From DIGJ01 sp041739345 (GTDB lineage: Bacteria; Bacillota; Clostridia; Lachnospirales; Lachnospiraceae): 64,000 nucleotides of DNA. Made by a program: the position numbers and the translations under genes. Positions 27,415 through 36,949 of the stretch are shown here, one piece after another. The DNA lies in contig JBGSNZ010000004.1 of NCBI GenBank assembly GCA_041739345.1, positions 62,001-126,000 on the forward strand, given 5' to 3'. The stretch's first letter is position 1. Each line of letters starts with the position of its first letter. The notes under the pieces were generated by a model that was not told the DNA's origin, did no database searches, and was given only the letters and a program-made list of their open reading frames with translations.

Positions 27415-28914
27415 TTATCTACCATAGATCTGCGTAAGTTCTTTTAGATTTTCCAGGTGTTTCTCATCAAACTGATTCTTTGTAAGTCTCCATTCCCAGT
27501 TTCCCCCTAGTGTTCCAGGAAAATTCATTCTGGCATTATTATTTAGCATTAAAATATCCTGCATTTGCAATATTGCAATATCTGCAATACTTGCATAAGC
27601 TAAACGGATTACAGCCTCCGGAAGATCTGTTCTTTTCTTTACATGTAAATAGTTCATTGCATAGCGAAGAGCTTCTTTTTTCTGCTTTCCAAAGAAACCG
27701 ACCAAGGTTTCATTATCATGGGTTCCGCCATATACAATACAATTACTTGATTTATAGTTATGTGGCAGATTTTCATTGTCGAAGCTGCTGTCAAACGCAA
27801 ATTCTAATATCTTCATACCGGGCCAGCCCGTCTTGTTTATTAGTTTTCGCACGTTTGGTACAACAACTCCTAAGTCTTCTGCTATGATTTCACTTTCACC
27901 GATTGCTTCTTTGATTGCTTGCGTAAGTTTACTTCCAGGGCCCATTCTATATTCACCGATCTCGGCCGTCTCACAGGAATTTGGAATACAAAAATATCGT
28001 ACAATTCCAATAAAATGATCAATTCGAATTACATCATATAATGCTGCATTGGCAGACATGCGTTCCCGCCACCACATAAAGTCTTCTTCTTCCATCACAT
28101 CCCAACGATACAATGGATTTCCCCATCTTTGTCCCGTGGCTGAGAAGTTATCGGGCGGAACACCTGCAATGTTAATCGGATTTCTTCTTTCATCTAGTTC
28201 AAATAATCTTCCATGCACCCATACATCGGCACTGTCCATTGCAACGTAAAGAGGAATATCCCCTATAATCTTAATTCCCTTTTCATTTGCATAGGACTTA
28301 ACCTTTTTCCATTGTTCATTAAACTTATATTGGCAGAATTTCCAGAAGCGTACTTCATCCACGAGTAACTCCTCATATTTTTCTATTGCAAGAGGCTCTC
28401 TGTTTCGAATGTCCTCCTCCCAGGAAAGCCATTCTACATCATGGAAATACTGTTTAATCGACATATATAAGCTGTAATCATGGAGCCAGAATGAATTATT
28501 CTGACAGAATGTTGTAAATTTATCTTCTTTTTCATGTTTGCTCTTTTTAAATGCACTACGCAGTACCTTAAATCTATTTTCATAAATGGTTGCATAGTCC
28601 ACCATTTCGTCTCTTTTTCCCCAGTGAAGCGCTGTTACTTCTGCCTTTGATAAAAGCTCCTCTTTCATTAAAATCTCAAGATCAATAAAGTACGGATTAC
28701 CTGCAAATGCGGAGAAAGACTGGTATGGGCTATCCCCATAACTGGTAGGTCCAATCGGAAGCACCTGCCAGAATTTTTGCTTTGCTTTGGCTAATTGATC
28801 AATAAAATAGAATGCTTCTTTACCAAAGGATCCGATTCCATAGTTCGATGGCAGGCTGGCAATCGGCAGTAGAATTCCAGCACCGCGCTTTTTTTTTCTT
28901 CTATTATCACTCAT
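27415..28914 (-). CDS. malQ: 4-alpha-glucanotransferase (amylomaltase)
   Basis: A GH77 enzyme that disproportionates maltodextrins. I place the start at the ATG at 28914, 8 bases after ATGGAGAG; a Met four codons upstream (28926) lacks a ribosome site. 499 residues, typical. Motifs: WQVLPIGPTSYGDSPYQS (38-55 region), IGDIPLYVAMDSADVW, VIRIDHFIGI (nucleophile Asp), AEDLGVV (acid/base Glu) and GTHDNET. First gene of the malQ-glgP operon, divergent from fbp across about 230 bases. Confidence 0.96.
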   Translation of the reverse strand: MSDNRRKKKRGAGILLPIASLPSNYGIGSFGKEAFYFIDQLAKAKQKFWQVLPIGPTSYGDSPYQSFSAFAGNPYFIDLEILMKEELLSKAEVTALHWGKRDEMVDYATIYENRFKVLRSAFKKSKHEKEDKFTTFCQNNSFWLHDYSLYMSIKQYFHDVEWLSWEEDIRNREPLAIEKYEELLVDEVRFWKFCQYKFNEQWKKVKSYANEKGIKIIGDIPLYVAMDSADVWVHGRLFELDERRNPINIAGVPPDNFSATGQRWGNPLYRWDVMEEEDFMWWRERMSANAALYDVIRIDHFIGIVRYFCIPNSCETAEIGEYRMGPGSKLTQAIKEAIGESEIIAEDLGVVVPNVRKLINKTGWPGMKILEFAFDSSFDNENLPHNYKSSNCIVYGGTHDNETLVGFFGKQKKEALRYAMNYLHVKKRTDLPEAVIRLAYASIADIAILQMQDILMLNNNARMNFPGTLGGNWEWRLTKNQFDEKHLENLKELTQIYGR

Positions 28915-29143
28915 GACACTCTCCATTCTGAATTTTCGTAAACTTTCGTAAAACTTAAGTTAATATTACCATTTTGAACCGTTTTTGTCAATATAAATGT
29001 CATTATGTCTGTTTTGAAGTTTTTAAATTGTGGTTCTCAATATGCAAATCGTGATATACAAAATATTTTTTGTATTTTTTACATTATAATGCTACAATAA
29101 TAAAAAATCTTTATATTTAAGTATTGGGAGAGAAGAATCGCAT

Positions 29144-31102
29144 ATGGAAAAAAGATACTTAAGCTTATTGTCAAAGGATTACCCAAACATCGAAGCATGT
29201 GTTTGTGAAATTATCAATTTAAATGCTATTAAATGTCTGCCAAAGGGTACGGAATATTTTTTTAGTGATTTACACGGAGAATATGGGGGCTTTTCTCACC
29301 TTCTTCGGAGTGCTTCTGGTGTTATTAAAACAAAAATCGAAGATTTATTTGGTGAAATTATATTGCCAGATGAAAGAAATCAACTTGCTGAACTCATCTA
29401 TTATCCGGAAAAGGTATTGATTGAGCTCGAATTATCGAAAAATATGCTCGATAACTGGAGAAAGATTACCATTTACCGTCTTGTACAGGTCTGTAAAAAA
29501 TGTTCCTCAAAATACACGCGTTCCAAAGTAAGAAAGAAAATGCCAGCGGAATATGCCTATATTTTAGATGAGCTTTTGCATGCCGATAAGGATATAAATA
29601 AAGAAGTATACTATCAATCGATTATTCAATCCATTGCGGATCTTGGTAATGCTGATAGCTTTATCATTGCTATCTGTAATCTGATCCAGGAGCTTTGTGT
29701 TGACCGTTTACACATAATCGGCGATATTTATGACAGAGGTCCTCGTCCTGATCTTATTATGAATGAGTTATCCTCGTTTCACGGCGTTGATATTCAGTGG
29801 GGAAATCACGACATATCCTGGATGGGTGCTGCGTGTGGTAATCGCGCATTAATAGCCAACGTAATACGAATGGCAATCCATTACAACACGATTGACCTAA
29901 TTGAAGATGGATATGGTATCAGCCTTCGTTCGCTTGCTACTTTTGCGGATGAAGTATACAAAAATGATGCCTGCCAGATTTTCACCCCTGTTGTTTGGGA
30001 TGAGAATGAATATGCGCCCGTTAGCCTTAATTTGGCTGCAAAGATGCATAAAGCAATTACGATTATCCAATTTAAATTAGAGGGGCAGCTCATTGAAAAA
30101 CATCCGGAATATAATATGTCCGACCGCTGTTTATTAAACTTTATTAATTATAAAGAAGGAAGCATTTCCATAGATGGACAAAACTATATATTAAAGGATC
30201 ATGATTTTCCAAGCATTGACCCGCTAAATCCTCTTGCTTTGACAGAGGAGGAAGAAGCTTTAATGAAAGTGTTTGAACGTTCCTTTGAACACAGCAAAGC
30301 ACTTCATAAGCACATTCACTATTTGTATTCTCATGGTAATATTTACAAATGTTATAATAATAACCTATTGTATCACGGATGCATTCCAATGACAGAAGAT
30401 GGCGAATTTACGAAAGTATCGATTGATGGAATCGATTACGAAGGAAAAGGCTTGATGGACCGCTTAAATGAGCTTGCAAATACAGCTTATTTTTCTCCTA
30501 TCAATGCCCAGAGTAAATCAGATAGCGTTGATTTCATGTGGTATTTATGGTGTGGCAGATACTCTCCTTTATTTGGGAAAAGCAAGCTCTCTTGTTTTGA
30601 GCAGTATTTGATAGAAGATACTAGTGTAAAGATAGAGACTTTTAATCCCTATTTTCATTTATGTCAGACCGAAGAAGCTTGCCATAAAATCTTGAAGGAG
30701 TTTGGTTTAGATGTTTCAACCGCTCATATTGTAAACGGACACGTACCCGTAAAAATGAAAGAGGGCGAATCCCCAATCAAGGCAAATGGCAAGCTATTTA
30801 TAATAGATGGTGGCATCTCCAAACCATATCAGCCAAAAACGGGTATTGCAGGCTATACCTTGATTTACAATTCACGAACCTTAAACCTTGCGGAACACCA
30901 CACGTATGATGCAAAAAATGATTCCTCCATGTACAAACGAACTCCAACTGTCTCAATAATCGAAATAATGAAGCCTCGTGTTACCGTAGGAAATACGGAT
31001 GTAGGGAAAGAACTTACACAGCAGGTGGAAGATTTAAAAGAATTAATCGTTGCGTATCGCAAAGGATTTTTAAAAGAAACGTTTGAAAATAAGACCAATT
31101 AA
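29144..31102 (+). CDS. fbp: Fructose-1,6-bisphosphatase, class III
   Basis: 652 residues, the length of the Firmicute class III (YydE/Fbp) enzyme. It hydrolyses fructose 1,6-bisphosphate to fructose 6-phosphate in gluconeogenesis. Metallophosphatase-type motifs: FFSDLHGEYGGF (near residue 40), IIGDIYDRGPRPD (about 195-207) and QWGNHDISWMGA. The C-terminal VNGHVPVK and IIDGGISKPY are also characteristic. TATAAT at 29085-29090 may be the -10 box. The ribosome site is GGGAGAGAAG. The next gene starts 28 bases downstream. Confidence 0.96.
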   Translation: MEKRYLSLLSKDYPNIEACVCEIINLNAIKCLPKGTEYFFSDLHGEYGGFSHLLRSASGVIKTKIEDLFGEIILPDERNQLAELIYYPEKVLIELELSKNMLDNWRKITIYRLVQVCKKCSSKYTRSKVRKKMPAEYAYILDELLHADKDINKEVYYQSIIQSIADLGNADSFIIAICNLIQELCVDRLHIIGDIYDRGPRPDLIMNELSSFHGVDIQWGNHDISWMGAACGNRALIANVIRMAIHYNTIDLIEDGYGISLRSLATFADEVYKNDACQIFTPVVWDENEYAPVSLNLAAKMHKAITIIQFKLEGQLIEKHPEYNMSDRCLLNFINYKEGSISIDGQNYILKDHDFPSIDPLNPLALTEEEEALMKVFERSFEHSKALHKHIHYLYSHGNIYKCYNNNLLYHGCIPMTEDGEFTKVSIDGIDYEGKGLMDRLNELANTAYFSPINAQSKSDSVDFMWYLWCGRYSPLFGKSKLSCFEQYLIEDTSVKIETFNPYFHLCQTEEACHKILKEFGLDVSTAHIVNGHVPVKMKEGESPIKANGKLFIIDGGISKPYQPKTGIAGYTLIYNSRTLNLAEHHTYDAKNDSSMYKRTPTVSIIEIMKPRVTVGNTDVGKELTQQVEDLKELIVAYRKGFLKETFENKTN

Positions 31103-31130
31103 TATTATAAAAAAAGATCGCGAGGTTGAA

Positions 31131-32300
31131 ATGATAGCATTATTAGAAAAACTCTTGATTAAGAATCGGGACAATATAAATGATCCAAAGGTAAGAGAAT
31201 CATATGGCATATTGTGCGGAAGCGTTGGTATCTTACTAAACATTCTGCTATTTTCAGGGAAATTCTTTGCAGGAGGGATTAGTAATTCGATCGCAATTAC
31301 TGCAGATGCTTTTAATAACTTATCCGATGCAGCATCTTCCCTTGTCACCCTCTTAGGGTTTAAACTTTCGGGAAAAAAACCAGATTTAGATCATCCTTTT
31401 GGTCATGGAAGGATTGAATATTTATCTGGATTAATCGTTTCTGGTGCGATTATTGTTATGGCTTATGAACTTGTAAAGTCCTCTATTACAAAAATTATTC
31501 ATCCGACTGCGGTTGATTTTAGCGTCCTATCGGTTTTTATCTTAATTGCTTCTATCTTAGTTAAACTTTATATGACGTATTATAATAGAAGAATAGCAAA
31601 GAAACTTAATTCTGCTGCCATGAGTGCTACTGCAATAGACAGCTTAAGTGATAGCCTTGCAACTAGTGCTGTATTACTTGCAACGATTTTTGCAAAACTA
31701 ACTGGTATTCAAATCGATGGTTACTGTGGTGTTCTGGTTGGACTGTTTATCTTATATTCTGGCATAAATGCAGCAAAAGAAACCATTTCGCCGCTCCTCG
31801 GGACTCCACCAGATGATGAATTTGTGGATAAAATCCGCCAGATTGTCTTGTCTTATGATGGAGTCATCGGAATTCATGATCTGATTGTACACGACTACGG
31901 TCCTGGACGTGTTATTCTCTCCTTACACGCAGAGGTGCCAGCTTCAGGTGATATCCTTGTAATGCATGATATGATTGATAATATTGAGACTCGACTACAT
32001 ACCGAGTTAAACGCAGTTGCTGTAATTCATATGGATCCTATTGTTACCGATGATGACGAAGTAAATAAATTAAATGAAATGACACGTTCCATTGTAAATG
32101 CTATCGACGAAACACTTTCGATTCATGATTTTCGAATTGTTAGGGGACCTACGCATACCAATCTCCTTTTTGATGTTGCAGCACCCTTTCAATGTCAAAC
32201 TTCCGATGACGAGCTAAAAGAACAAATTTGCAAAGAAATCTGCAAGAACTCCAATACTTACTTTTCTATTATTCAAATTGATCGAACTTCTATTAAATAA
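31131..32300 (+). CDS. Cation diffusion facilitator (CDF) family transporter
   Basis: I choose the ATG at 31131 (GCGAGG 6-7 bases upstream); an upstream in-frame TTG overlaps the fbp 3' end. 389 residues. Six membrane helices carry the CDF signatures ITADAFNNLSDAASS (helix 2 metal site), DHPFGHGRIEYLSGL, and SATAIDSLSDSLAT (helix 5). After the standard cytosolic domain (IGIHDLIVHDYGPG) there is an extra C-terminal region of about 90 residues, so it belongs to the long MamM/FieF-like variants. It exports Zn, Fe, Mn or similar divalent metals in exchange for protons. Possibly co-transcribed with fbp. Confidence 0.9.
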   Translation: MIALLEKLLIKNRDNINDPKVRESYGILCGSVGILLNILLFSGKFFAGGISNSIAITADAFNNLSDAASSLVTLLGFKLSGKKPDLDHPFGHGRIEYLSGLIVSGAIIVMAYELVKSSITKIIHPTAVDFSVLSVFILIASILVKLYMTYYNRRIAKKLNSAAMSATAIDSLSDSLATSAVLLATIFAKLTGIQIDGYCGVLVGLFILYSGINAAKETISPLLGTPPDDEFVDKIRQIVLSYDGVIGIHDLIVHDYGPGRVILSLHAEVPASGDILVMHDMIDNIETRLHTELNAVAVIHMDPIVTDDDEVNKLNEMTRSIVNAIDETLSIHDFRIVRGPTHTNLLFDVAAPFQCQTSDDELKEQICKEICKNSNTYFSIIQIDRTSIK

Positions 32301-32547
32301 AAGAGGATGTTGCAAAATATAGGTTGTGTTCAATTTACATATCGAGGCACAAATAGCATCTGCTCTAACCTCAATACGATTATCAATTTTAATAAGCCAT
32401 AGGCAATGAAACTAAAGTGATTAGGCACTTGAGTTTCATTATGTCTTACTAAAATAATCGTACAAATTCGGTTAGAGCAGATGCTATTTGTGCCTCGATA
32501 TGCAAATTGGGATAAACTTTTAAATTTTGAAACATTCCTTTTATTAT
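32297..32547 (+). repeat. Large hairpin element, copy C (full)
   Basis: It exactly fills the gap between the convergent CDF and MFS genes. Arms 32331-32370 and 32470-32509 pair at 39 of 40 positions (CATATCGAGGCACAAATAGC and beyond), with no similarity to the arms of A, B or D. The core stem 32405-32419 with 32426-32440 has one mismatch and loop ATTAGG, and is flanked by the shared TCAATACGATTATC / AATAAGCCATAGG blocks. The outer stem pairs AATAAAAGAGGATGTTGC (about 32296) with the complement ending at 32547. Confidence 0.9.
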
Positions 32548-33966
32548 TTAGATTTTGGGGTTCTTTTTTGCAAGCAATCTAAATAGAGTTAATATAGTAG
32601 CTGCAAAACAAATGATTGCAGCTACCATATATACGGTTTTCATTCCATAGATAAAAACATCATTTCTTCCTTCGACATAATCTGTCACACGATATCCTAT
32701 TTTAGCACTCATTCTACTATATAAAAGCGTTGTAGCTAATGCAATTCCACATACCATACCCAAATTTCTTACAAGTGCATTTATGCTTCCTGCTATCCCA
32801 AGCTTGTCCTTTGATACGGTTGACATTACTAAGGAATTATTCGGTGATTGGAACAATCCCATTCCAACAGACATTATTGCAATAAATGATAGCATAGTAA
32901 AAACTGTTGAATTTTCGTTTAACGTATTCATAAAAAATAAACCTACACTTATTAGTATTAAGCCAATAAAGGTTAATACTTCTGAACCAATTTTATCTGA
33001 TAGATGTCCACTGATAGGTGCTACTACTGTTAAAAGCAAAGGATATATCATAAGGATTAATCCGGCATGCTGTGGTGTATAAAACATAACATCCTGAAGA
33101 TAAAACGGTAATATAATATTATTGCAAAAGATTGCAACAAAGGATATAAATCCACACAATATACTCAAAGAAAATAATTTATTTTTAAATATTTCTAGCT
33201 TTATTAGTGGATAGTCTCTTCTCATTTCAACAAAAAGGAACACGATAAAAGAAAGAATGGATACTGCAAAACCAATTAAAATAATTGGGTCAGTAAATCC
33301 TAGAATTAGCCCTTTGTTTAAAGCCGCAAATAAAGAGACCATAGAAATCACAAATAAAATAGAACCTACCCCATCCATTTTACCACCTGCCGCTTTATAT
33401 CCTTTCGGTAATAATTTAAATGCAAGATATAAGGTTACTAAACCGATCGGCACATTTATTATAAATATGAATTCCCAGCTAACTACGCCTACAATAAGTC
33501 CTCCCAATCCAGGTCCTACTAATGAGCCCAATGCTACTGAAGTCCCTAAAAGACCTAATGCTTTTCCTCTTTCCTTTTGAGGAAATGCCTCTGTTATAAT
33601 TCCTTGATTTGTAGACATCGTTCCAGCCGCACCGATTGCTTGTATTATTCTTGCTATAATTAACATTGGAAAAGAACTCGTTATACCACACAATAAAGAA
33701 CCTATGGTAAATAAAGCAATTCCAAACTTAAAAACCCTGGTTTTTCCAAACATATCACCTAATCTTCCAAAGATTAATACGGTTCCAACGATAACTATCA
33801 GGTAACTTGTTGCTACTAATTGAATATCGGATGTTGTTACTTTTAAAACCTTAGCCATCTCAGGCAATGCAACATTCACAATACTACTATCTAAAGTTGC
33901 CATAAATGTTGACATTAGAACTGTAATTAGTATGGACCATCTGCTTTTGTTTTTTAATTCTTCCAT
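32548..33966 (-). CDS. MFS drug exporter, DHA2 (EmrB/QacA) type
   Basis: 472 residues with 14 membrane helices. The N-terminal MATLDSSIVNVALP segment (motif D1) and GRLGDMFGKTRVFK (motif A) are hallmarks of 14-helix drug:H+ antiporters, with a motif C-like GPGLGGLI in helix 5. The substrate is unknown. The start follows AAGGAGA. It lies 28 bases after the LacI gene on the same strand, so it is probably the regulated partner of that repressor, and it ends at hairpin copy C. Confidence 0.92.
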   Translation of the reverse strand: MEELKNKSRWSILITVLMSTFMATLDSSIVNVALPEMAKVLKVTTSDIQLVATSYLIVIVGTVLIFGRLGDMFGKTRVFKFGIALFTIGSLLCGITSSFPMLIIARIIQAIGAAGTMSTNQGIITEAFPQKERGKALGLLGTSVALGSLVGPGLGGLIVGVVSWEFIFIINVPIGLVTLYLAFKLLPKGYKAAGGKMDGVGSILFVISMVSLFAALNKGLILGFTDPIILIGFAVSILSFIVFLFVEMRRDYPLIKLEIFKNKLFSLSILCGFISFVAIFCNNIILPFYLQDVMFYTPQHAGLILMIYPLLLTVVAPISGHLSDKIGSEVLTFIGLILISVGLFFMNTLNENSTVFTMLSFIAIMSVGMGLFQSPNNSLVMSTVSKDKLGIAGSINALVRNLGMVCGIALATTLLYSRMSAKIGYRVTDYVEGRNDVFIYGMKTVYMVAAIICFAATILTLFRLLAKKNPKI

Positions 33967-33994
33967 TTTTATTTCTCCTTAAATAAAGACTCTA

Positions 33995-34990
33995 TTAGGA
34001 TAGTACAATCCCAGTAGAGTCTCTTTCTATAAACTTTGCACGAAGTAATATCTTACTAATTGAAACCTTGCTCATCAAACCATCTAATAATAATACTGCA
34101 CTCTTTCCTAAGTTTGATCGTTCCTGCCTTATGGTACTCAGTGCTGGTATTTGTCTTGCTGCAATTGGTAAATCGTCAAATCCGATGACACTGATATCAT
34201 CCGGCACTTTTAATCCACGCCGATTGACTTCCGTAACAACACCAGTTGCAATCAAATCGCTGGCACACATAATTGCAGTTGCACCGTTCTCTATGAATGT
34301 AGGAACATGATATCTTGCACAATCTGGTACATAGTATCCATATTCCATCAATTTTTCATTCACATCAAGAGAGAACTCCTGAATGCTTTGCACAAAAGCC
34401 ATCTGTCTTTGTTGTGAAACCATTGAGTTTTTCGATCCATTTAAAAATGCTATTTTCTTATGCCCTAATTTAACAAGATGTTTTACCGCATCATGGATTC
34501 CTTCGTAACTATCCGTTCCTACGTAACCAATATGGTCATTGTTGCAGATATAATTATCAAAAAGAACCGTAGGTACACTTGTCTCATGAAGCTGTTTAAT
34601 CCAGTCTTCATGCAAAGTAAACCCGATTAAAAAGCCACCGCTAAATCCATTTTTAAGCATATAGGTATCGTATTTTTCTGAAGTTTGAAGATTCAAATTG
34701 GTAGGAATAATTGTAACATCCCATTTTCTACGTATTGCCTCTTTTTTAAATCCAGTAATAATATCATAACCAAACTGGTCGATACTTTCATAATCCATAT
34801 TTTCAACAAACACGCAAACCTTTTTATTTTCCGGCCTACGCATTTTTTTAGTAACATACCCCATCTCAACTGCGGCATCCAAAACCATCTGTCTGGTTTC
34901 CTCACTGATATCACTGGCGCCATTTAAACCTTTTGACACTGTGCTTACAGCAATCCCAAGATGCTCTGCAATTTGTTTAATTGTTGCCAT
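33995..34990 (-). CDS. LacI-family transcriptional repressor
   Basis: 331 residues: LacI HTH at the N-terminus (TIKQIAEHLGIAVSTVSKGL), hinge helix region near residue 50, then a periplasmic-binding-protein-like effector domain (GYVGTDSYEGIHDAVKHL, VIGFDDLPIAARQIPALSTI). The effector is normally a sugar, but none can be named. It starts only 12 bases after fliS and sits directly before the MFS exporter. The combination suggests control of the exporter, perhaps with the flagellin genes as part of the same transcript. Confidence 0.95.
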   Translation of the reverse strand: MATIKQIAEHLGIAVSTVSKGLNGASDISEETRQMVLDAAVEMGYVTKKMRRPENKKVCVFVENMDYESIDQFGYDIITGFKKEAIRRKWDVTIIPTNLNLQTSEKYDTYMLKNGFSGGFLIGFTLHEDWIKQLHETSVPTVLFDNYICNNDHIGYVGTDSYEGIHDAVKHLVKLGHKKIAFLNGSKNSMVSQQRQMAFVQSIQEFSLDVNEKLMEYGYYVPDCARYHVPTFIENGATAIMCASDLIATGVVTEVNRRGLKVPDDISVIGFDDLPIAARQIPALSTIRQERSNLGKSAVLLLDGLMSKVSISKILLRAKFIERDSTGIVLS

Positions 34991-35002
34991 TGTTCCTCCT
35001 CT

Positions 35003-35482
35003 TTATGCTCGGAACCCTCGGTTTGCTTCATTTACATTAACAAATACCTCATTCAAGGAATGTTTTCCATAAGTGAGCCCCGCATAAATCGTTTGTGTAT
35101 TTTTCATTACCGGTTCACTCCTATCCGTTTTAGCAACTTCTTCAAACGCTACTTTTAAACGGTTGATGATACCTTCGACTGTATCAAATTCACTACAATC
35201 CTTTTGATGCATTGCTTTTACAATACACTTTCCACAATACTGATACAAGGTCATAAGTTCCAAAGAAAGACGAAATTGAAAATTCAGAGCTCCCATCAGT
35301 TCATGAATCAGCTTCTGCACTCGCTTTAAATCTTTCTGAAAGGAAAGCCAATCCTCTTTATCACATTCTTCCCTTGCAGAGAGTAGGCTATCCAAAAGAA
35401 TTTCATATGTAATAACAACAAGTTCACTTTTGTTTGCTTGGGTAATTCTGGTGCTAAAATCATTTAATTTTTCTTGTTTCAT
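35003..35482 (-). CDS. fliS: FliS-like flagellar export chaperone
   Basis: 159 residues, mostly helical, a little longer than typical FliS (about 130). It starts with the usual degenerate opening (FSTRITQANKSELVVITYEI), followed by a helix bundle with SLELMTLYQYCGKCIVKAM. The family binds the C-terminus of flagellin in the cytosol to prevent polymerisation before export. It follows the flagellin gene by 18 bases, which supports the assignment, and the C-terminal extra 20 residues (NEVFVNVNEANRGFRA) are an uncommon addition. Confidence 0.8.
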   Translation of the reverse strand: MKQEKLNDFSTRITQANKSELVVITYEILLDSLLSAREECDKEDWLSFQKDLKRVQKLIHELMGALNFQFRLSLELMTLYQYCGKCIVKAMHQKDCSEFDTVEGIINRLKVAFEEVAKTDRSEPVMKNTQTIYAGLTYGKHSLNEVFVNVNEANRGFRA

Positions 35483-35500
35483 GGCTTAAACACCTCATCT

Positions 35501-36928
35501 TTACTGTAATAGGGATAAAATGGTCTGAGGTCTTTCATTTGCCTGTGATAGCATTGAGATTCCAGCCTGTGATAATACATTCTTCTGGGTATAAGTTGCC
35601 ATTTCTTCTGCCATATCTACATCTTCAATGCGGGATAATGCTTCCGTTAAGTTTAATCCGGTGGCATCCAAACTGGAAATGGAATGATCCAAACGATTCT
35701 GATAAGCACCTAATTTAGCTCGCACACCGGATACCATATTAATTGCTTCATCTAACATAGAAATTCCTTCATCTGCCTGACTTTCAGTTAAAACATTTAA
35801 GTTTTCGAGTCCTAGCGTCTTTGTTGATATCTCAGGAATGCTGACTGTCATAGTCTGTCCTTCATTTGCGCCAATCTGAAGCACCATAGGACCTGCGTCT
35901 AAAACCGTAATCGTTGCATCGGATGGAGTGACTGTTAATGTGTCTGAAATTTTGATTTTCATTTCAAACCCATTGCTATCGGTAATCTTTGCAACATTAC
36001 CGTCCATAATTACTGTCGTTGTATTGGTAAATGTCGTAGGTATGGCTGGTACAGGCGCTGGTGTAGGGACTGGATCAAGCTTAATCGTTGCATCTGCTCC
36101 TTTTGCAGTACTAGGAGTGGCAATGCCTAATTTAGTTGCGAGCGCTGCATTATCACAATAAAATTCTAATTTCTGCGTAACTCCAGCCTCATTGGTAGCT
36201 ATTTTATAAATAGGATTGGCTGCTGATGTGTCAATCGTAAGCGTTGCACCAACTGTTCCACACAAATCACGAATTTTTTCGGTTACTTGGCTTGGGCTAT
36301 CTCCTTCTTCGATATTCACATCTTCCCCATTTAATGTAATAGTTCCTGTTAAGCTAGAGGTAACATCACTTGTTAATGTAGTGCCTGTGCCCGTTATCGT
36401 AGCAGATGATCCCAATGCAGTAACCTGCAAATTATAGGAGGTAGAATCCACTTGGTCAGACAGGGAAATTAAAGTGACTTTTGTGTTATTTGAATAAGAC
36501 TTTCGATCAACATCTCCATTTAGTAAAGTCTTTGTATTAAATTCAGTGTCCGTGGAAATACGATTAATTTCAGTACTTAGTTGTGTAATTTCTTCCTGAA
36601 TTGCTATTCTGTCATCTGCTGTGTACGTTCCATTTGATGCTTGAACTGCTAATTCACGCGCTCTTTGAAGCATACTTTCAACTTCACTCAATGCACCCTC
36701 TGCCGTCTGAATTACAGAAATACCATCAGATGCATTTCTGGATGCCTGATCTAGACCTGCAATTTGCGTTCTCATTTTTTGTGAAATCGCCATTCCTGCA
36801 GCATCATCTGCTGCTTTATTAATACGGTACCCAGAAGATAGTTTTTCCAAACTCTTATCTAAGGCACTGTTTGTATTTTGTAAATGTCCATTTGCTACTA
36901 ACGCAGCCATATTGTGGTTAATCTTCAT
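35501..36928 (-). CDS. Flagellin with enlarged central domain
   Basis: 475 residues. The D0/D1 ends are classic: MKINHNMAALVANGHLQNT, SSGYRINKAADDAAGMAIS, and the C-terminal EDVDMAEEMATYTQKNVLSQ / ANERPQTILSLL. The middle (about 140-390) is a Thr/Ser/Pro-rich insertion with one or two flagellin-IN-like repeats (LNGEDVNIEEGDSPSQVTEK) and a PVPTPAPVPAIP linker. It starts after AGAGAGG, only 21 bases from the upstream giant gene, so it has no promoter of its own in the gap. It may be a specialised or secondary flagellin. Confidence 0.95.
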   Translation of the reverse strand: MKINHNMAALVANGHLQNTNSALDKSLEKLSSGYRINKAADDAAGMAISQKMRTQIAGLDQASRNASDGISVIQTAEGALSEVESMLQRARELAVQASNGTYTADDRIAIQEEITQLSTEINRISTDTEFNTKTLLNGDVDRKSYSNNTKVTLISLSDQVDSTSYNLQVTALGSSATITGTGTTLTSDVTSSLTGTITLNGEDVNIEEGDSPSQVTEKIRDLCGTVGATLTIDTSAANPIYKIATNEAGVTQKLEFYCDNAALATKLGIATPSTAKGADATIKLDPVPTPAPVPAIPTTFTNTTTVIMDGNVAKITDSNGFEMKIKISDTLTVTPSDATITVLDAGPMVLQIGANEGQTMTVSIPEISTKTLGLENLNVLTESQADEGISMLDEAINMVSGVRAKLGAYQNRLDHSISSLDATGLNLTEALSRIEDVDMAEEMATYTQKNVLSQAGISMLSQANERPQTILSLLQ

Positions 36929-36949
36929 AATTTATTACCTGTGTCCTCT

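Noticed and set aside
2136..32547. The hairpin copies as CRISPR, retron or transposon ends
   Set aside because: There is no regular repeat-spacer array, no reverse transcriptase or Cas gene and no transposase in the window, no evident target duplication, and the conserved parts are ends plus core rather than simple terminal repeats.
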